Positions 1 through 8,751 of a stretch of DNA of 64,000 bases are shown here, piece by piece. Origin of the DNA: Corynebacterium gallinarum (GTDB lineage: Bacteria; Actinomycetota; Actinomycetes; Mycobacteriales; Mycobacteriaceae); assembly GCF_014837045.1 (NCBI RefSeq), contig NZ_JACSPR010000005.1, positions 46,190 to 110,189 of the forward strand, given 5' to 3'. The notes beneath the pieces are model-generated. The model was given only the letters and a program-made list of their open reading frames with translations. It was not told the DNA's origin and searched no databases. Positions within the stretch are counted from its first letter, which is position 1; each line of letters starts with the position of its first letter. The translations under genes were made by a program, and so were the position numbers.

Positions 1-3
1 CAT

Positions 4-76
4 GCGGATGTAGCGCAGTTGGTAGCGCATCACCTTGCCAAGGTGAGGGTCGCGAGTTCGAGTCTCGTCATCCGCT
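4..76 (+). tRNA. tRNA-Gly (anticodon GCC)
   Basis: The first seven bases (GCGGATG, 4-10) pair perfectly with 69-75 and leave T76 as discriminator. The anticodon stem TCACC/GGTGA encloses loop TTGCCAA with GCC at 37-39, reading GGC/GGU glycine codons. A GTTCGA T-loop core is present at 56-61. The length of 73 nt without encoded CCA is normal for an actinobacterial tRNA. A terminator follows within 10 nt, so it is probably the last gene of its transcript. Confidence 0.97.
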
Positions 77-85
77 CAATATGAA

Positions 86-116
86 GGTCATCGTGTTCAA
101 CACGGTGGCCTTTTTT
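86..116 (+). terminator. Rho-independent terminator after tRNA-Gly
   Basis: GGTCATCGTG (86-95) pairs with CACGGTGGCC (101-110), with two G-U wobbles, around the loop TTCAA. Six T residues follow directly at 111-116. Confidence 0.85.
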
Positions 117-519
117 CGTTCCCGGACGGTTAAGTACCAAAGTGTGTCTGTGGCTGCCCGCTGACGTGCGTGTCGTCCCCATTGGTGGTTCCCCGCGATT
201 CGACAGGGGCGCCAACTTCATGCGGGAGCCGACCCTTCCGCCGGGGAAGTTGGATATCCGGGGACCATCAGGCCTGCAGGCGGAAACCCGCCCGGGAGTG
301 GCCAACCCCGGCCGCTGGAAGTAGCAGTAGTGCACATCACATAGTTTCATTTCATGCCTCTGAACTGGTTAGACTGTGGATCAACACCGGTTTTCGGCCC
401 TCCGCCCGAGTGTGGCCGGAACTAAACGGGCCCGGTTTTCGACAACTGACCAGACCTGAAAACATCACAGGTCTCCAGCGCACACCCCGCGTGTGGCTCA
501 CCCTTTTTGAGAGGACCCT
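117..519. other. Intergenic region upstream of the copper/peroxidase genes
   Basis: I see no convincing gene in these 400 bases. Two possible control signals are present. One is an extended -10-like element TGGTTAGACT near 366-375. The other is a 7-bp inverted repeat, AGACCTG (452-458) and CAGGTCT (468-474) with a 9-bp spacer, about 45 bp before the start codon of the CopC-like gene. The repeat could be a metal-responsive operator or a 5' UTR hairpin; this is inference only. Confidence 0.35.
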
Positions 520-1146
520 ATGGCACAGATTGAGGCAGGCATGATTCAGCGCGCAGGTGGCTGGAACGGATTCCGGTTCAAAAGGTCGGCTGCTGTAGCC
601 ATGGCCGGGATGCTTGCTGCTGTACCACTGGCCTTCTCGCCTGTTGCCACAGCCCACGACGTGGTCCTGGGTTCCACCCCGGAGAACGGGGCGGTGGTGG
701 AGGAATTCCCCGACACCATCGAATTGGAGTTCTCCGGCATCCCCCAGGACCTCTTCAATACCGTCGCCCTGAGCAACGCGGATACCGGGGAGATTCTGTT
801 CTCCGGTTCACCTGAGCTCAGCGAGCGGAACCTGGTGATCGATGTCCCCGCGGATGTCGAGACCGGTCCGGGTAACTACGCGGTGGGATTCCAGATCACC
901 TCCTCCGATGGGCATGCCACCAAGGGTTCCATCGCCTTCGAGGTGACTGGTGGGGCAGCGGATACCACCGAGGCATCCGCAGCCGCATCCCCTGAGCCGT
1001 CCATGCAGGCGGAGGAACCCCAGGCCACGGAAACCGGGATCGCGGGGCTTGAATCCCCGTGGAACTGGTTGCTCGGGGGCGCGGGTGTGCTGGTCATCGC
1101 CGGTGCGATCGTCATGATGATCGCCAAAGGCCGTAACTCTAAGTAG
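520..1146 (+). CDS. CopC-domain copper-binding exported protein
   Basis: This 208-residue protein has an N-terminal export signal (hydrophobic stretch about 23-44), a CopC-like beta domain, an Ala/Glu/Thr-rich linker and a C-terminal membrane helix (about 183-203) ending in KGRNSK. Cleavage after ATA (residue 45) would expose His46. In known CopC proteins the mature N-terminal His is a Cu(II) ligand and the later D.H pair completes the site; here SSDGHATKG supplies D and H. Membrane-anchored CopC proteins with this layout are common in actinobacteria. The start ATG has GAGAGG upstream. The two following genes are spaced 12 and 30 bp apart and probably form one transcript with it. Confidence 0.85.
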   Translation: MAQIEAGMIQRAGGWNGFRFKRSAAVAMAGMLAAVPLAFSPVATAHDVVLGSTPENGAVVEEFPDTIELEFSGIPQDLFNTVALSNADTGEILFSGSPELSERNLVIDVPADVETGPGNYAVGFQITSSDGHATKGSIAFEVTGGAADTTEASAAASPEPSMQAEEPQATETGIAGLESPWNWLLGGAGVLVIAGAIVMMIAKGRNSK

Positions 1147-1158
1147 GAGTAGAAATTC

Positions 1159-1806
1159 ATGAAGCTCACCATCAAGAACTCTGTTGTCGGAAGCATCGTT
1201 GTCGTGGGTGCCCTGGCGCTCGCCGCGTGTTCACCGGCCAACGAGAATGACTCCACTGAGGCCACCGCTGAGGCCACCACCACGACTGCGACCACCACCG
1301 CAACTGCGACCTCCACCACCTCCGCGATGACAACAGCCGCTGCTGATGCAGCTGACGCACCCCTGACCCTGACCGATGGTTTCGTCCGGGCGACCGTCGA
1401 GGGCACCCAGATGACCGCCATCTTCGGCACCCTCACCAACACCACCGACGAGGAGATCAACCTCACCGGTTTCACCGCCTCCGTGGATGCTGCGGCCTAC
1501 GAGATCCATGAGGTGGTCGACGGTGTCATGCGTGAGAAGGAGGGTGGTCTCACCATCGCAGCCGGTGACACCCATGAACTGGCACCGGGACAGGATCACA
1601 TGATGCTCATGGGTCTGGACACCCCGGTGGAGGCCGGTGACACCGTGGACATCACCCTGATCCTGGGCGATGGCACGGAGATCGAACTGGATCCGGTGCC
1701 GGTGCGCACCATCGCCGCTGGTGATGAGAGCTACGGTGAGGACAGCGGACTCATGGGCAACAACGGTATGAATGGCATGAACAACATGGACCAGCCAGCT
1801 CAGTAA
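1159..1806 (+). CDS. PCuAC-like copper chaperone lipoprotein
   Basis: A 215-residue protein with a signal peptide and lipobox LAAC (Cys24), so it should be lipid-anchored outside the membrane. A long Thr/Ala-rich linker (about 30-65) precedes a DUF461/PCuAC domain. The family Cu(I) motif is His...Met...His-x-Met. Here IHEVVDGVM is followed after about 20 residues by HMMLMGL, so most ligands are present, although the second Met of the usual MxM step reads E. The C-terminus carries an extra Met/Asn-rich tail (LMGNNGMNGMNNM) that could bind Cu(I) as well. PCuAC proteins deliver copper to cytochrome oxidase. Placement between CopC-like and Dyp-peroxidase genes fits an extracytoplasmic copper role. 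Confidence 0.82.
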   Translation: MKLTIKNSVVGSIVVVGALALAACSPANENDSTEATAEATTTTATTTATATSTTSAMTTAAADAADAPLTLTDGFVRATVEGTQMTAIFGTLTNTTDEEINLTGFTASVDAAAYEIHEVVDGVMREKEGGLTIAAGDTHELAPGQDHMMLMGLDTPVEAGDTVDITLILGDGTEIELDPVPVRTIAAGDESYGEDSGLMGNNGMNGMNNMDQPAQ

Positions 1807-1836
1807 CAGCGCTGTTTCCCGAGGAGATGAATTTTC

Positions 1837-3072
1837 ATGGTCACCCGTAGGGGTTTCCTGACCGGAGCCGGTGTCATCGCCGGCGGTTCGGCCCTGGCCG
1901 CCTGCGCACCCGCTGCGCAGACAACCGGGGCCGCCGATGGAACGTCGACAAGCATCGACCAGGTCAACCTGGCCGTCCAGACCGTGCCGTTTGACGGCCG
2001 TCATCAGGCGGGTATCGCCACGCCGCATCAGGCGGGGCTCAACCTGGTGGCGTTCACGATCCGGCCCGGTGTGGACCGCGACGGCATCACCCGTCTCATG
2101 CGTCTGTGGACGGAGGATGCCCGCCGGCTCTGCGCGGGTCAGACGCCCCTGGGCAGCCTGGAGCCGGAACTGACGGTCAATCCTGCCAACCTGACCATCA
2201 CGTGTGGTTTCGGCTCCCGCCTGTTCGACATCGCGGGGATCGCGGATCAGCGCCCCGACTGGCTGCATCCCATCCCGGCTTTCCAGCGGGATCAGCTGGA
2301 TGACAAGTGGGGCGAGGCGGATCTGGTGCTGCAGGTCTGTTCCGATGATCCGGTCACCCTCAGTCACGCCACCCGGCATATGATCCGCGCGGGTGTGGAT
2401 TATGTGGGCACCCGCTGGTTCCAGAGCGGGTTCCTCAACGCCAACGGCGTGCTAGATAAGAAGGCGACGCCGCGGAACCTGTTCGGTCAGAAGGACGGCA
2501 CCGTCAATCCCCGCACCGACGAGGAAATCCAGCAAGCAGCCTGGATCGAGGAGGGGCCGGACTGGGCCATCGACGGTTCGGTGATGGTGGTGCGACGCAT
2601 CGCCATGAACCTGGATACCTGGGAGATCCTCGATCGCACCTCCCGGGAGGTGTCGGTGGGGCGCACACTCGACACCGGCGCGCCGTTGACCGGAACCGAC
2701 GAGTTCGACGATCCGGATTACACCGCAACCGACTCCTACGGGCTTCCGGTCATCGACCCGGTCAGTCACATGGCCAGGTCGAAGCCGGCCGAGGGACATC
2801 CCGAACAGGTCATCCTGCGCCGTCCGTACAACTACGATCTGGAACCGGACCCCACCTCGGAGGAACTGTCGAATGCCGGTCTGGTGTTCATCTGCTTCCA
2901 GAAGAACCCGGACCTGCAGTTCACCCCCATCCAGCAACGCCTGGACGAGGCCGACCGTCTCAACCAGTGGATCACCCATATCGGATCCGCGGTCTTCTTC
3001 ATGCCGCCCGGCACCGATCCCGATGATCCGGGGAAGGATGAGTTCTGGGGAGCCGGACTCCTTCAGGCATAG
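1837..3072 (+). CDS. Tat-exported Dyp-type haem peroxidase
   Basis: A 411-residue protein starting with a twin-arginine signal (TRRGFLTGAG) that ends in a lipobox-like LAACAP (Cys23), so it may be exported folded and lipidated. The Dyp hallmark GxxDG appears as GQKDG near residue 215, giving the catalytic Asp. A candidate proximal haem His lies in VSHMARSKP near residue 309. The family oxidises dyes and lignin-like compounds with H2O2; the EfeB subgroup has been linked to haem and iron use. There is no EfeU/EfeO partner here. It shares an operon with two copper-binding exported proteins. The start ATG follows GAGGAG (1820-1825). Confidence 0.88.
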   Translation: MVTRRGFLTGAGVIAGGSALAACAPAAQTTGAADGTSTSIDQVNLAVQTVPFDGRHQAGIATPHQAGLNLVAFTIRPGVDRDGITRLMRLWTEDARRLCAGQTPLGSLEPELTVNPANLTITCGFGSRLFDIAGIADQRPDWLHPIPAFQRDQLDDKWGEADLVLQVCSDDPVTLSHATRHMIRAGVDYVGTRWFQSGFLNANGVLDKKATPRNLFGQKDGTVNPRTDEEIQQAAWIEEGPDWAIDGSVMVVRRIAMNLDTWEILDRTSREVSVGRTLDTGAPLTGTDEFDDPDYTATDSYGLPVIDPVSHMARSKPAEGHPEQVILRRPYNYDLEPDPTSEELSNAGLVFICFQKNPDLQFTPIQQRLDEADRLNQWITHIGSAVFFMPPGTDPDDPGKDEFWGAGLLQA

Positions 3073-3120
3073 ACGGACACGGTAGGATGATCCACGACAG
3101 TTGACCGACCAGGTCACCAC

Positions 3121-3160
3121 CTGCCCGCCGGGGCGCCCACCACGGGTGTCCCGCGGGCAG
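3121..3160 (+). promoter_or_regulatory. Strong hairpin in the thrS leader
   Basis: CTGCCCGC (3121-3128) pairs perfectly with GCGGGCAG (3153-3160), and the intervening GGGGCGCCC/GGGTGTCCC bases can pair further. A second small stem CCGGGG/CCCCGG follows near 3172-3183. No U-run follows either stem, so this is not a standard intrinsic terminator. It could terminate the upstream copper operon or control thrS; I see no T-box signature. Confidence 0.4.
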
Positions 3161-3266
3161 GTAGGTTTCACCGGGGTCCCCGGTTCAACTGCGCACCTTG
3201 ACATTAGTGCTCAGGCGGCCAGGTATGCCGCTGGAGCACGTGAGCGCACGAAGGAGCGCAAATTTC

Positions 3267-5324
3267 GTGAACACCTCCGTAAACATCCACGGTCTCGTGG
3301 ACTTTGAAGTACCCGCCGGCACCGCCATCGGTCAGGCCATGCGGGAGCTCAACCTGCCGAACAAGGGCGATGACGCCATTGTGTGTGCAAAGGACGCCGA
3401 CGGGCAGCTCAAGGACCTGTCCCACGTGCCGGAGGAGACTGCAACGTTCACAGCAGTTCCCGCCAACAGCGAGGACGGCCGGGCCGTCATCCGCCACTCG
3501 TGCGCTCACGTGCTGGCGCAGGCCGTCCAGGCTGAGTTCCCCGGCACCAAGCTGGGCATCGGGCCTGCCATCGAGAATGGCTTCTACTATGACTTCGACG
3601 TCGCGGAACCCTTCACCCCGGAGGATCTCAAGACCATTGAGAAGCGGATGAAGAAGATCATCAAGACCGGCCAGAAATTCGAGCGCCGTGTCTACGAGTC
3701 CACCGAGGCGGCAGCCGCGGAACTCGCCGATGAGCCGTACAAGCTGGAACTGATCCAGGACAAGGGCAATGTCGACCCCGATTCCGATGAGGCCACCGAG
3801 GTCGGCGCGGGTGAACTGACCGCCTATGACAATGTCAACCCCCGCACCAGCGAGGTCGAGTGGTCTGATCTGTGCCGTGGTCCCCACATCCCGACCACCC
3901 GGTACATCCCGGCCTTCACCCTGACCCGATCGTCTGCCGCCTACTGGCGTGGCGATCAGGCCAACGCCGGCCTGCAGCGCATCTACGGCACCGCATGGGA
4001 ATCCAAGGAGAAGCTCGACGAGTACCAGACCATGCTCGCAGAGGCCGAGAAGCGCGACCACCGTCGCCTGGGCACCGAGCTGGATCTGTTCTCCTTCCCC
4101 GATGAGATCGGTTCCGGTCTGCCCGTGTTCCACCCCAACGGTGCCATCGTGCGCCTGGAGATGGAGGAGCACTCCCGCCGCCGCCACATCCAGGCCGGGT
4201 ACTCCTTCGTGAACACCCCGCACGCGACCAAGTCCGACCTGTTTGAGAAGTCCGGTCACCTCGGCTTCTACAAGGAGGGCATGTTCCCACCGCTGCAACT
4301 CGACGCTGAGTACGACGCCGAGGGCAACCAGACCAAGCCGGGCCAGGACTACTACCTCAAGCCCATGAACTGCCCCATGCACAACCTCATCTTCGACTCC
4401 CGTGGCCGGTCCTACCGTGAGCTGCCGCTGCGACTGTTCGAGTTCGGCACCGTCTACCGGTATGAGAAGTCCGGTGTGGTCCACGGCCTGACCCGTGCAC
4501 GTGGCTTCACCCAGGATGACGCCCACATCTACTGCACCAAGGACCAGCTGGAGGAGGAGCTGACCTCCGTGCTGGAGTTCATCATCTCCCTGCTCAAGGA
4601 TTACGGCCTGGATGACTTCTACCTGGAGCTGTCCACCAAGGATCCAAAGAAATTCGTCGGTGACGATGAGATCTGGGAGCGCTCCACCGAGATCCTGCGG
4701 CGCGTGGCCACCAACTCCGGTCTCGAGCTCGTCCCGGACCCGGAGGGCGCTGCCTTCTACGGCCCGAAGATCTCTGTGCAGGCGAAGGACGCCATCGGCC
4801 GTACCTGGCAGATGTCCACCGTGCAGCTGGACTTCAACCTGCCTGAGCGCTTCGAGCTGGAGTACACCTCCTCGGATGGTTCCAAGCAGCGTCCGATCAT
4901 GATCCACCGTGCGCTGTTCGGTTCCATCGAACGTTTCTTCGGTGTCCTCCTGGAGCACTACGCAGGTGCCTTCCCGGCGTGGCTGGCTCCCCATCAGGTC
5001 GTCGGCATCCCCGTCGCAGAAGATTTCATCCCGCACCTGGAGAAGGTCGTCGACAAGCTGCGCGCCCGTGGTTTCCGCGCCGAGGTGGACACCTCCGATG
5101 ACCGCATGCAGAAGAAGATCCGCACGCACACCACCGGCAAGATCCCGTTCATGCTGCTGGCCGGTGGCCGGGACGTGGAGGCCGACGCGGTGAGCTTCCG
5201 GTTCCTGGACGGCACGCAGGTCAACGGCGTGCCGGTCGATGAGGCTGTTGAGCTCATCTCCACCTGGATCCGCGAGCGGAACAACGCGCAGCCGAGCGAG
5301 GAAACCATTGCAGCCCTCAGGTGA
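3267..5324 (+). CDS. thrS: Threonyl-tRNA synthetase
   Basis: Charges tRNA-Thr in the cytoplasm. The 685 residues contain an N-terminal TGS domain, an editing domain with HSCAH near residue 76 and SDLCRGPH near 200, and a class II catalytic core with the zinc ligand Cys in NCPMHNL (about 368) and motif 2 around [12 protein letters not shown]-terminal anticodon-binding domain follows. The start is the GTG at 3267, 10 nt after AAGGAG (3251-3256). An in-frame TTG at 3198 would add 23 residues with no family support. It begins a long same-strand cluster, and the next gene overlaps its end. Confidence 0.97.
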   Translation: MNTSVNIHGLVDFEVPAGTAIGQAMRELNLPNKGDDAIVCAKDADGQLKDLSHVPEETATFTAVPANSEDGRAVIRHSCAHVLAQAVQAEFPGTKLGIGPAIENGFYYDFDVAEPFTPEDLKTIEKRMKKIIKTGQKFERRVYESTEAAAAELADEPYKLELIQDKGNVDPDSDEATEVGAGELTAYDNVNPRTSEVEWSDLCRGPHIPTTRYIPAFTLTRSSAAYWRGDQANAGLQRIYGTAWESKEKLDEYQTMLAEAEKRDHRRLGTELDLFSFPDEIGSGLPVFHPNGAIVRLEMEEHSRRRHIQAGYSFVNTPHATKSDLFEKSGHLGFYKEGMFPPLQLDAEYDAEGNQTKPGQDYYLKPMNCPMHNLIFDSRGRSYRELPLRLFEFGTVYRYEKSGVVHGLTRARGFTQDDAHIYCTKDQLEEELTSVLEFIISLLKDYGLDDFYLELSTKDPKKFVGDDEIWERSTEILRRVATNSGLELVPDPEGAAFYGPKISVQAKDAIGRTWQMSTVQLDFNLPERFELEYTSSDGSKQRPIMIHRALFGSIERFFGVLLEHYAGAFPAWLAPHQVVGIPVAEDFIPHLEKVVDKLRARGFRAEVDTSDDRMQKKIRTHTTGKIPFMLLAGGRDVEADAVSFRFLDGTQVNGVPVDEAVELISTWIRERNNAQPSEETIAALR

Positions 5325-6003
5325 CCACCACCCGGGCGCGGAGGACACCACTGACGCCGCAGGCAGCTCCGAGCACCGGGTCTACCTGGACCGCGGTGTG
5401 GGCACCCCGGATCGCCTCGAGCGCATCTGGGCCCCCTACCGGATGAGCTACATCAAGACACATCCGCGCAGCAGCGATGCAGCCGGCGCAGAAACTGATC
5501 CGGTGAAGCGGGATCCGTTCCTCGAGGTGCCGAAGATGTCGGATGAGGATGGTCTCATCGTGGCCCGGGGTGAGCTGGTGTACTGCGTGCTCAACCTGTA
5601 CCCCTACAACGCGGGGCACATGATGGTGGTGCCGTTCCGCAAGGAACGCAACCTGGAGGATCTCACCGCGGGGGAGTCCGCGGAGTTGATGCTGTTTGTC
5701 CAGACCGCCATCCGGGTGCTCAAGATGGTGTCCAATCCGCATGCGGTCAACGTCGGTCTCAACCTGGGCAAGGCCTCGGGTGGATCGGTGGGGGATCACC
5801 TGCACGTGCACATCGTTCCACGCTGGTCGGGTGATTCGAACTTCATGACGATCATCGACGGCACCAAGGTGTTGCCACAGACCCTGCGTCAGACCCGCGC
5901 GCTGCTGGCCGGCGCGTGGGGTGAGCTTGACGACGCCCCCGGCGTCACCGACCCGACCCTCACCTCGGCGGTCACCACGGTACCCGGGCCGGAGGTGGGC
6001 TGA
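5308..6003 (+). CDS. HIT-family nucleotide phosphorylase/hydrolase (Ap4A phosphorylase-like)
   Basis: A 231-residue protein with the histidine-triad motif [10 protein letters not shown] near residue 164, preceded by SGGSVGD. The mycobacterial orthologue at this position (Rv2613c, recalled from memory) is an Ap4A phosphorylase. The probable start is the TTG at 5308 behind a good GCGAGGAAA Shine-Dalgarno, so it overlaps the end of thrS by 17 bp. No ATG lies between there and the conserved region except in YRMSYI. Its stop overlaps the ATG of the next gene (TGATG), indicating translational coupling with the phospholipid genes. Confidence 0.85.
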   Translation: MQPSGDHHPGAEDTTDAAGSSEHRVYLDRGVGTPDRLERIWAPYRMSYIKTHPRSSDAAGAETDPVKRDPFLEVPKMSDEDGLIVARGELVYCVLNLYPYNAGHMMVVPFRKERNLEDLTAGESAELMLFVQTAIRVLKMVSNPHAVNVGLNLGKASGGSVGDHLHVHIVPRWSGDSNFMTIIDGTKVLPQTLRQTRALLAGAWGELDDAPGVTDPTLTSAVTTVPGPEVG

Positions 6004-6689
6004 TGCTCGGAGTACACGGACGTAAACCCGCCCAGGTCGTGGTGGAGCCGGTGGCCCGCCTCATGATCAAGCTGGGGGTCACCCCCAACCAGTTGACCGT
6101 GGCGAGCGCCTCCCTGACCGTCCTGGTCGCGGTGGTGCTCATCCCCACCGGACATCTGGTGTGGGCCGCGATCCTCACCGGGTTGTTCGCCGCCTTCGAC
6201 ATGATCGACGGCACGGTCGCCAGGATGCAGGGTGGTGGCACCAAGTTCGGTGCCACCCTGGATGCCAGCTGTGACCGGATCACCGATGGCGCACTCTTCG
6301 CCGCCATCACCTGGTGGCTCGTGTACTCCTACGATGCGCCGAAATCACTGGTGGCGGTGTCACTGGTGTGTCTGGTGTCCTCCCAGATCATCTCCTACGT
6401 CAAGGCCCGCGGTGAGGCCTCCGGTTTCACCATGGACGGTGGTCTGATCGAACGCCCCGAACGGTTGATCATCAGTCTCGTCGGCCTCGGCCTCACCGGT
6501 TTCGGTGTTCCACACGCCATCGACGTGGCACTGTGGGTCCTTGCCATAGGTAGCGTGTTCACCATCCTGCAGCGCCTGGTCATCGCGGGCAGGTCACCCC
6601 AGGCGGGTGAACGCATCAAGGCACCGCGTGGCGCGCGCGCCGAATACAGCGATGTCACCGGTGATCCGTCCCCGGAGAGCCAGCACTGA
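6003..6689 (+). CDS. pgsA1: Phosphatidylinositol phosphate synthase (CDP-alcohol phosphatidyltransferase)
   Basis: An integral membrane enzyme of 228 residues. It carries the complete CDP-alcohol phosphotransferase signature DMIDGTVAR...G..LDASCDR beginning near residue 66, with all four metal-binding aspartates. In Corynebacteriales the enzyme at this locus joins CDP-diacylglycerol to inositol phosphate, giving the lipid that is mannosylated to PIM. About six hydrophobic helices are visible. The following patA and pimA genes, which use its product, support the assignment. The short polar tail (SPQAGERIKAPRGARAEY) is cytosolic by prediction. Confidence 0.92.
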   Translation: MLGVHGRKPAQVVVEPVARLMIKLGVTPNQLTVASASLTVLVAVVLIPTGHLVWAAILTGLFAAFDMIDGTVARMQGGGTKFGATLDASCDRITDGALFAAITWWLVYSYDAPKSLVAVSLVCLVSSQIISYVKARGEASGFTMDGGLIERPERLIISLVGLGLTGFGVPHAIDVALWVLAIGSVFTILQRLVIAGRSPQAGERIKAPRGARAEYSDVTGDPSPESQH

Positions 6690-6719
6690 CACCCCCAACC
6701 AGCCAAGGAGAAACGGCGA

Positions 6720-7652
6720 ATGAGCATGCGTGAGGTGCTGCGTGATGTCCTGCGTGGGGAGAATCTCTCCGCTCTCGGGTACCTCGCCGGTTGGCGGTTG
6801 GTCAGGGTGCTTCCCCTCCCGGTGGCCCGGAGACTGTTTGATGCCGGCGCGGATCTGGCCAGCCGCCGGGGCACAGGCATGCCCATGCTGCGGGCCAACC
6901 TCGCCCGCGTGGTGGGCGCGGACAACGTCACCGATCAGCTCATCCGGGAGGCCACCCGCAGCTACGCGCGGTACTGGATGGAGGCCTTCCGCCTGCCGTC
7001 GATCGCCGGGGATCCGGATCTGTCCCGCGTCCTCATAGAGGGGCTGGTCGGGCGGGAACACCTGGATGCCTCCCTCGAGAGTGGGCGTGGGGTCATCCTC
7101 ACCCTTCCGCACACGGGCAACTGGGACATGGCAGGGGTGCTTCTGGTGGCCTACCACGGGCAGTTCACCACGGTGGCTGAACGCGTGCGGCCGGAAGCAC
7201 TCTTCAACGCCTTCGTGGAGTTCCGTGAATCGCTGGGTTTCGAGGTCATTCCCCACACCGGGGGCGACACCCCGCCGTATGAGCGGCTGAAGGCCGTCCT
7301 GGAATCCGGGGGTGTGGTGTGTCTGCTGGGGGAGAGGGATCTCCGGCACACCGGGGTGCGTACCACCTTCTTCGGGGAGGAGACCTCCATGCCCGCAGGC
7401 CCGGCCCGCCTGGCGATGGAGACCGGCGCCTGCCTGCACGTGGTGCATTCCTGGTTCGAGGGCGAGCAGTGGGGTGTCAGTGTCTCCCCGGAGCTCGAGG
7501 TGGATACCCTGTCCGGTACCGTCCAGCGCATCGCGAATCTCTTCGCCACCAACATCCAGGAACACCCGGCTGACTGGCACATGCTGCAACCGCTGTGGTT
7601 CTCCGACCTGGATCCGGGTCGCGGTCCCAACGGTCCCCGAGCGGAGGACTAG
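6720..7652 (+). CDS. patA: Phosphatidylinositol mannoside acyltransferase (PatA-like)
   Basis: A 310-residue member of the LpxL/HtrB lysophospholipid acyltransferase superfamily. The catalytic-type motif HTGNWD lies near residue 130, where His and a downstream acidic residue act as in LpxL. The mycobacterial orthologue (Rv2611c) transfers palmitate to the mannose of PIM. The start ATG follows CAAGGAGAA (6709-6714 core). It lies between pgsA1 and pimA, the enzymes that make its substrate, with gaps of 30 and 4 bp. Function is assigned from family plus context. Confidence 0.9.
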   Translation: MSMREVLRDVLRGENLSALGYLAGWRLVRVLPLPVARRLFDAGADLASRRGTGMPMLRANLARVVGADNVTDQLIREATRSYARYWMEAFRLPSIAGDPDLSRVLIEGLVGREHLDASLESGRGVILTLPHTGNWDMAGVLLVAYHGQFTTVAERVRPEALFNAFVEFRESLGFEVIPHTGGDTPPYERLKAVLESGGVVCLLGERDLRHTGVRTTFFGEETSMPAGPARLAMETGACLHVVHSWFEGEQWGVSVSPELEVDTLSGTVQRIANLFATNIQEHPADWHMLQPLWFSDLDPGRGPNGPRAED

Positions 7653-7656
7653 CCCT

Positions 7657-8751
7657 ATGCGCATCGGTATCGTGTGCCCCTATTCCTTCGATGAACCAGG
7701 TGGGGTTCAAGCACACATCCTTGATCTAGCCCGGGAGTTTATCGCCCAGGGTCATGAGGTCCGGGTGCTCGGTCCGTGTAGCGCGGACACCGAGATCCCT
7801 GATTTCGTGGTGCGTGGCGGACGCAGCGTCCCGGTGCCCTACAACGGCTCGGTGGCCCGTCTGAGTTTCGGTCCCCGGATGATGCGGATCACCCGCCGGT
7901 TCATCCGTGAGGGCAACTTCGATATCCTCCACATCCACGAACCCAATTCGCCGAGTTATTCCATGTTCGCACTGTTCATGGCGGAGGGGCCTATCGTGGC
8001 CACCTATCATGCGTCGAGTGCCTCCTCCCGCCTCCTGCATCTGGCCCTGCCGGTACTGCGGCCCCAGCTGGAGAAGATCCGTGCGGGGATCGCCGTCTCG
8101 GAGATGGCCCGCCGGTGGCAGGTGGAGCAGATGGGCGGCGATCCGGTCCTGATCCCCAACGGGGTGGACACCTCGCTGTTCGCCCGTGCGCGCCGGACTG
8201 ATACCACGGCGGATGAACCCCCGGAGATCGTCTTCCTGGGCCGCATCGACGAATCCCGCAAGGGCCTGGACATCCTCCTGCGGGCCCTGGCGCGCCTGGA
8301 CCGGGAGGTCCGCTGCACCGTCATCGGCGGTGGTGCCCGGCGTGAGGTGCCCGGTGTGGATTTCGTGGGGCGTGTCAGCGATGCGGACAAGGCCGAGATC
8401 CTCGGCCGGGCCGATATCTACGTGGCCCCCAACACCGGCGGGGAGAGCTTCGGCATCGTGCTGGTCGAGGCCATGGCCGCCGGCTGCGCGGTGGTGGCCA
8501 GCGACCTGGAGGCCTTTTCCCTGGTGGTCGATTCCGAGTCCGACACCCCCGCCGGCCTGTTGTTCCAGACCGGTTCGGACCGGGACCTCGCGGAGAAACT
8601 ACGTGCGCTTATCGACGCCCCGACCACCCGGGCGGCACTCGTCGCAGCGGGGCAGCGGCGTGCTGCCCACTACGACTGGTCGACTGTCGCCGACCGCATC
8701 ATGACGGTCTATGAGACAGTGTCCAGCGGGGAGAAGGTGCGTCTGCGGTGA
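7657..8751 (+). CDS. pimA: GDP-mannose-dependent phosphatidylinositol mannosyltransferase
   Basis: A 364-residue GT-B (GT4) glycosyltransferase that adds the first mannose to phosphatidylinositol at the inner face of the membrane. The N-terminal PGGVQ acceptor loop and the C-terminal E-x7-E nucleotide-sugar motif GESFGIVLVEAMA (about residue 261) are intact. The start ATG at 7657 lies 4 bp after the patA stop. A much longer in-frame ORF extends upstream but only overlaps patA. The stop overlaps the next gene start. Confidence 0.94.
   Translation: MRIGIVCPYSFDEPGGVQAHILDLAREFIAQGHEVRVLGPCSADTEIPDFVVRGGRSVPVPYNGSVARLSFGPRMMRITRRFIREGNFDILHIHEPNSPSYSMFALFMAEGPIVATYHASSASSRLLHLALPVLRPQLEKIRAGIAVSEMARRWQVEQMGGDPVLIPNGVDTSLFARARRTDTTADEPPEIVFLGRIDESRKGLDILLRALARLDREVRCTVIGGGARREVPGVDFVGRVSDADKAEILGRADIYVAPNTGGESFGIVLVEAMAAGCAVVASDLEAFSLVVDSESDTPAGLLFQTGSDRDLAEKLRALIDAPTTRAALVAAGQRRAAHYDWSTVADRIMTVYETVSSGEKVRLR

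Noticed and set aside
1261..1350. Short ACC/GCC tandem repeat in the PCuAC gene and a similar one in the small secreted protein gene (24240-24370)
   Set aside because: They encode Thr/Ala-rich linkers in real proteins, and I see no sign of a separate repeat element or CRISPR-like spacing.
1231..2379. A 382-codon minus-strand frame across the PCuAC and Dyp genes
   Set aside because: Spans two real genes on the other strand and has low-complexity Gly/Arg/His content; no ribosome-binding site.
3073..3266. T-box leader upstream of thrS
   Set aside because: I see no T-box core sequence or specifier loop.
3101..3307. Possible Thr-rich leader peptide before thrS
   Set aside because: Only scattered Thr codons, no run; the frame continues into thrS, and no attenuator U-run follows the hairpin.
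3204..5351. A 715-codon open frame on the minus strand across thrS
   Set aside because: It is the antisense shadow of thrS, caused by high GC at third codon positions. The translation shows no family motif, while the + strand has a complete ThrRS.
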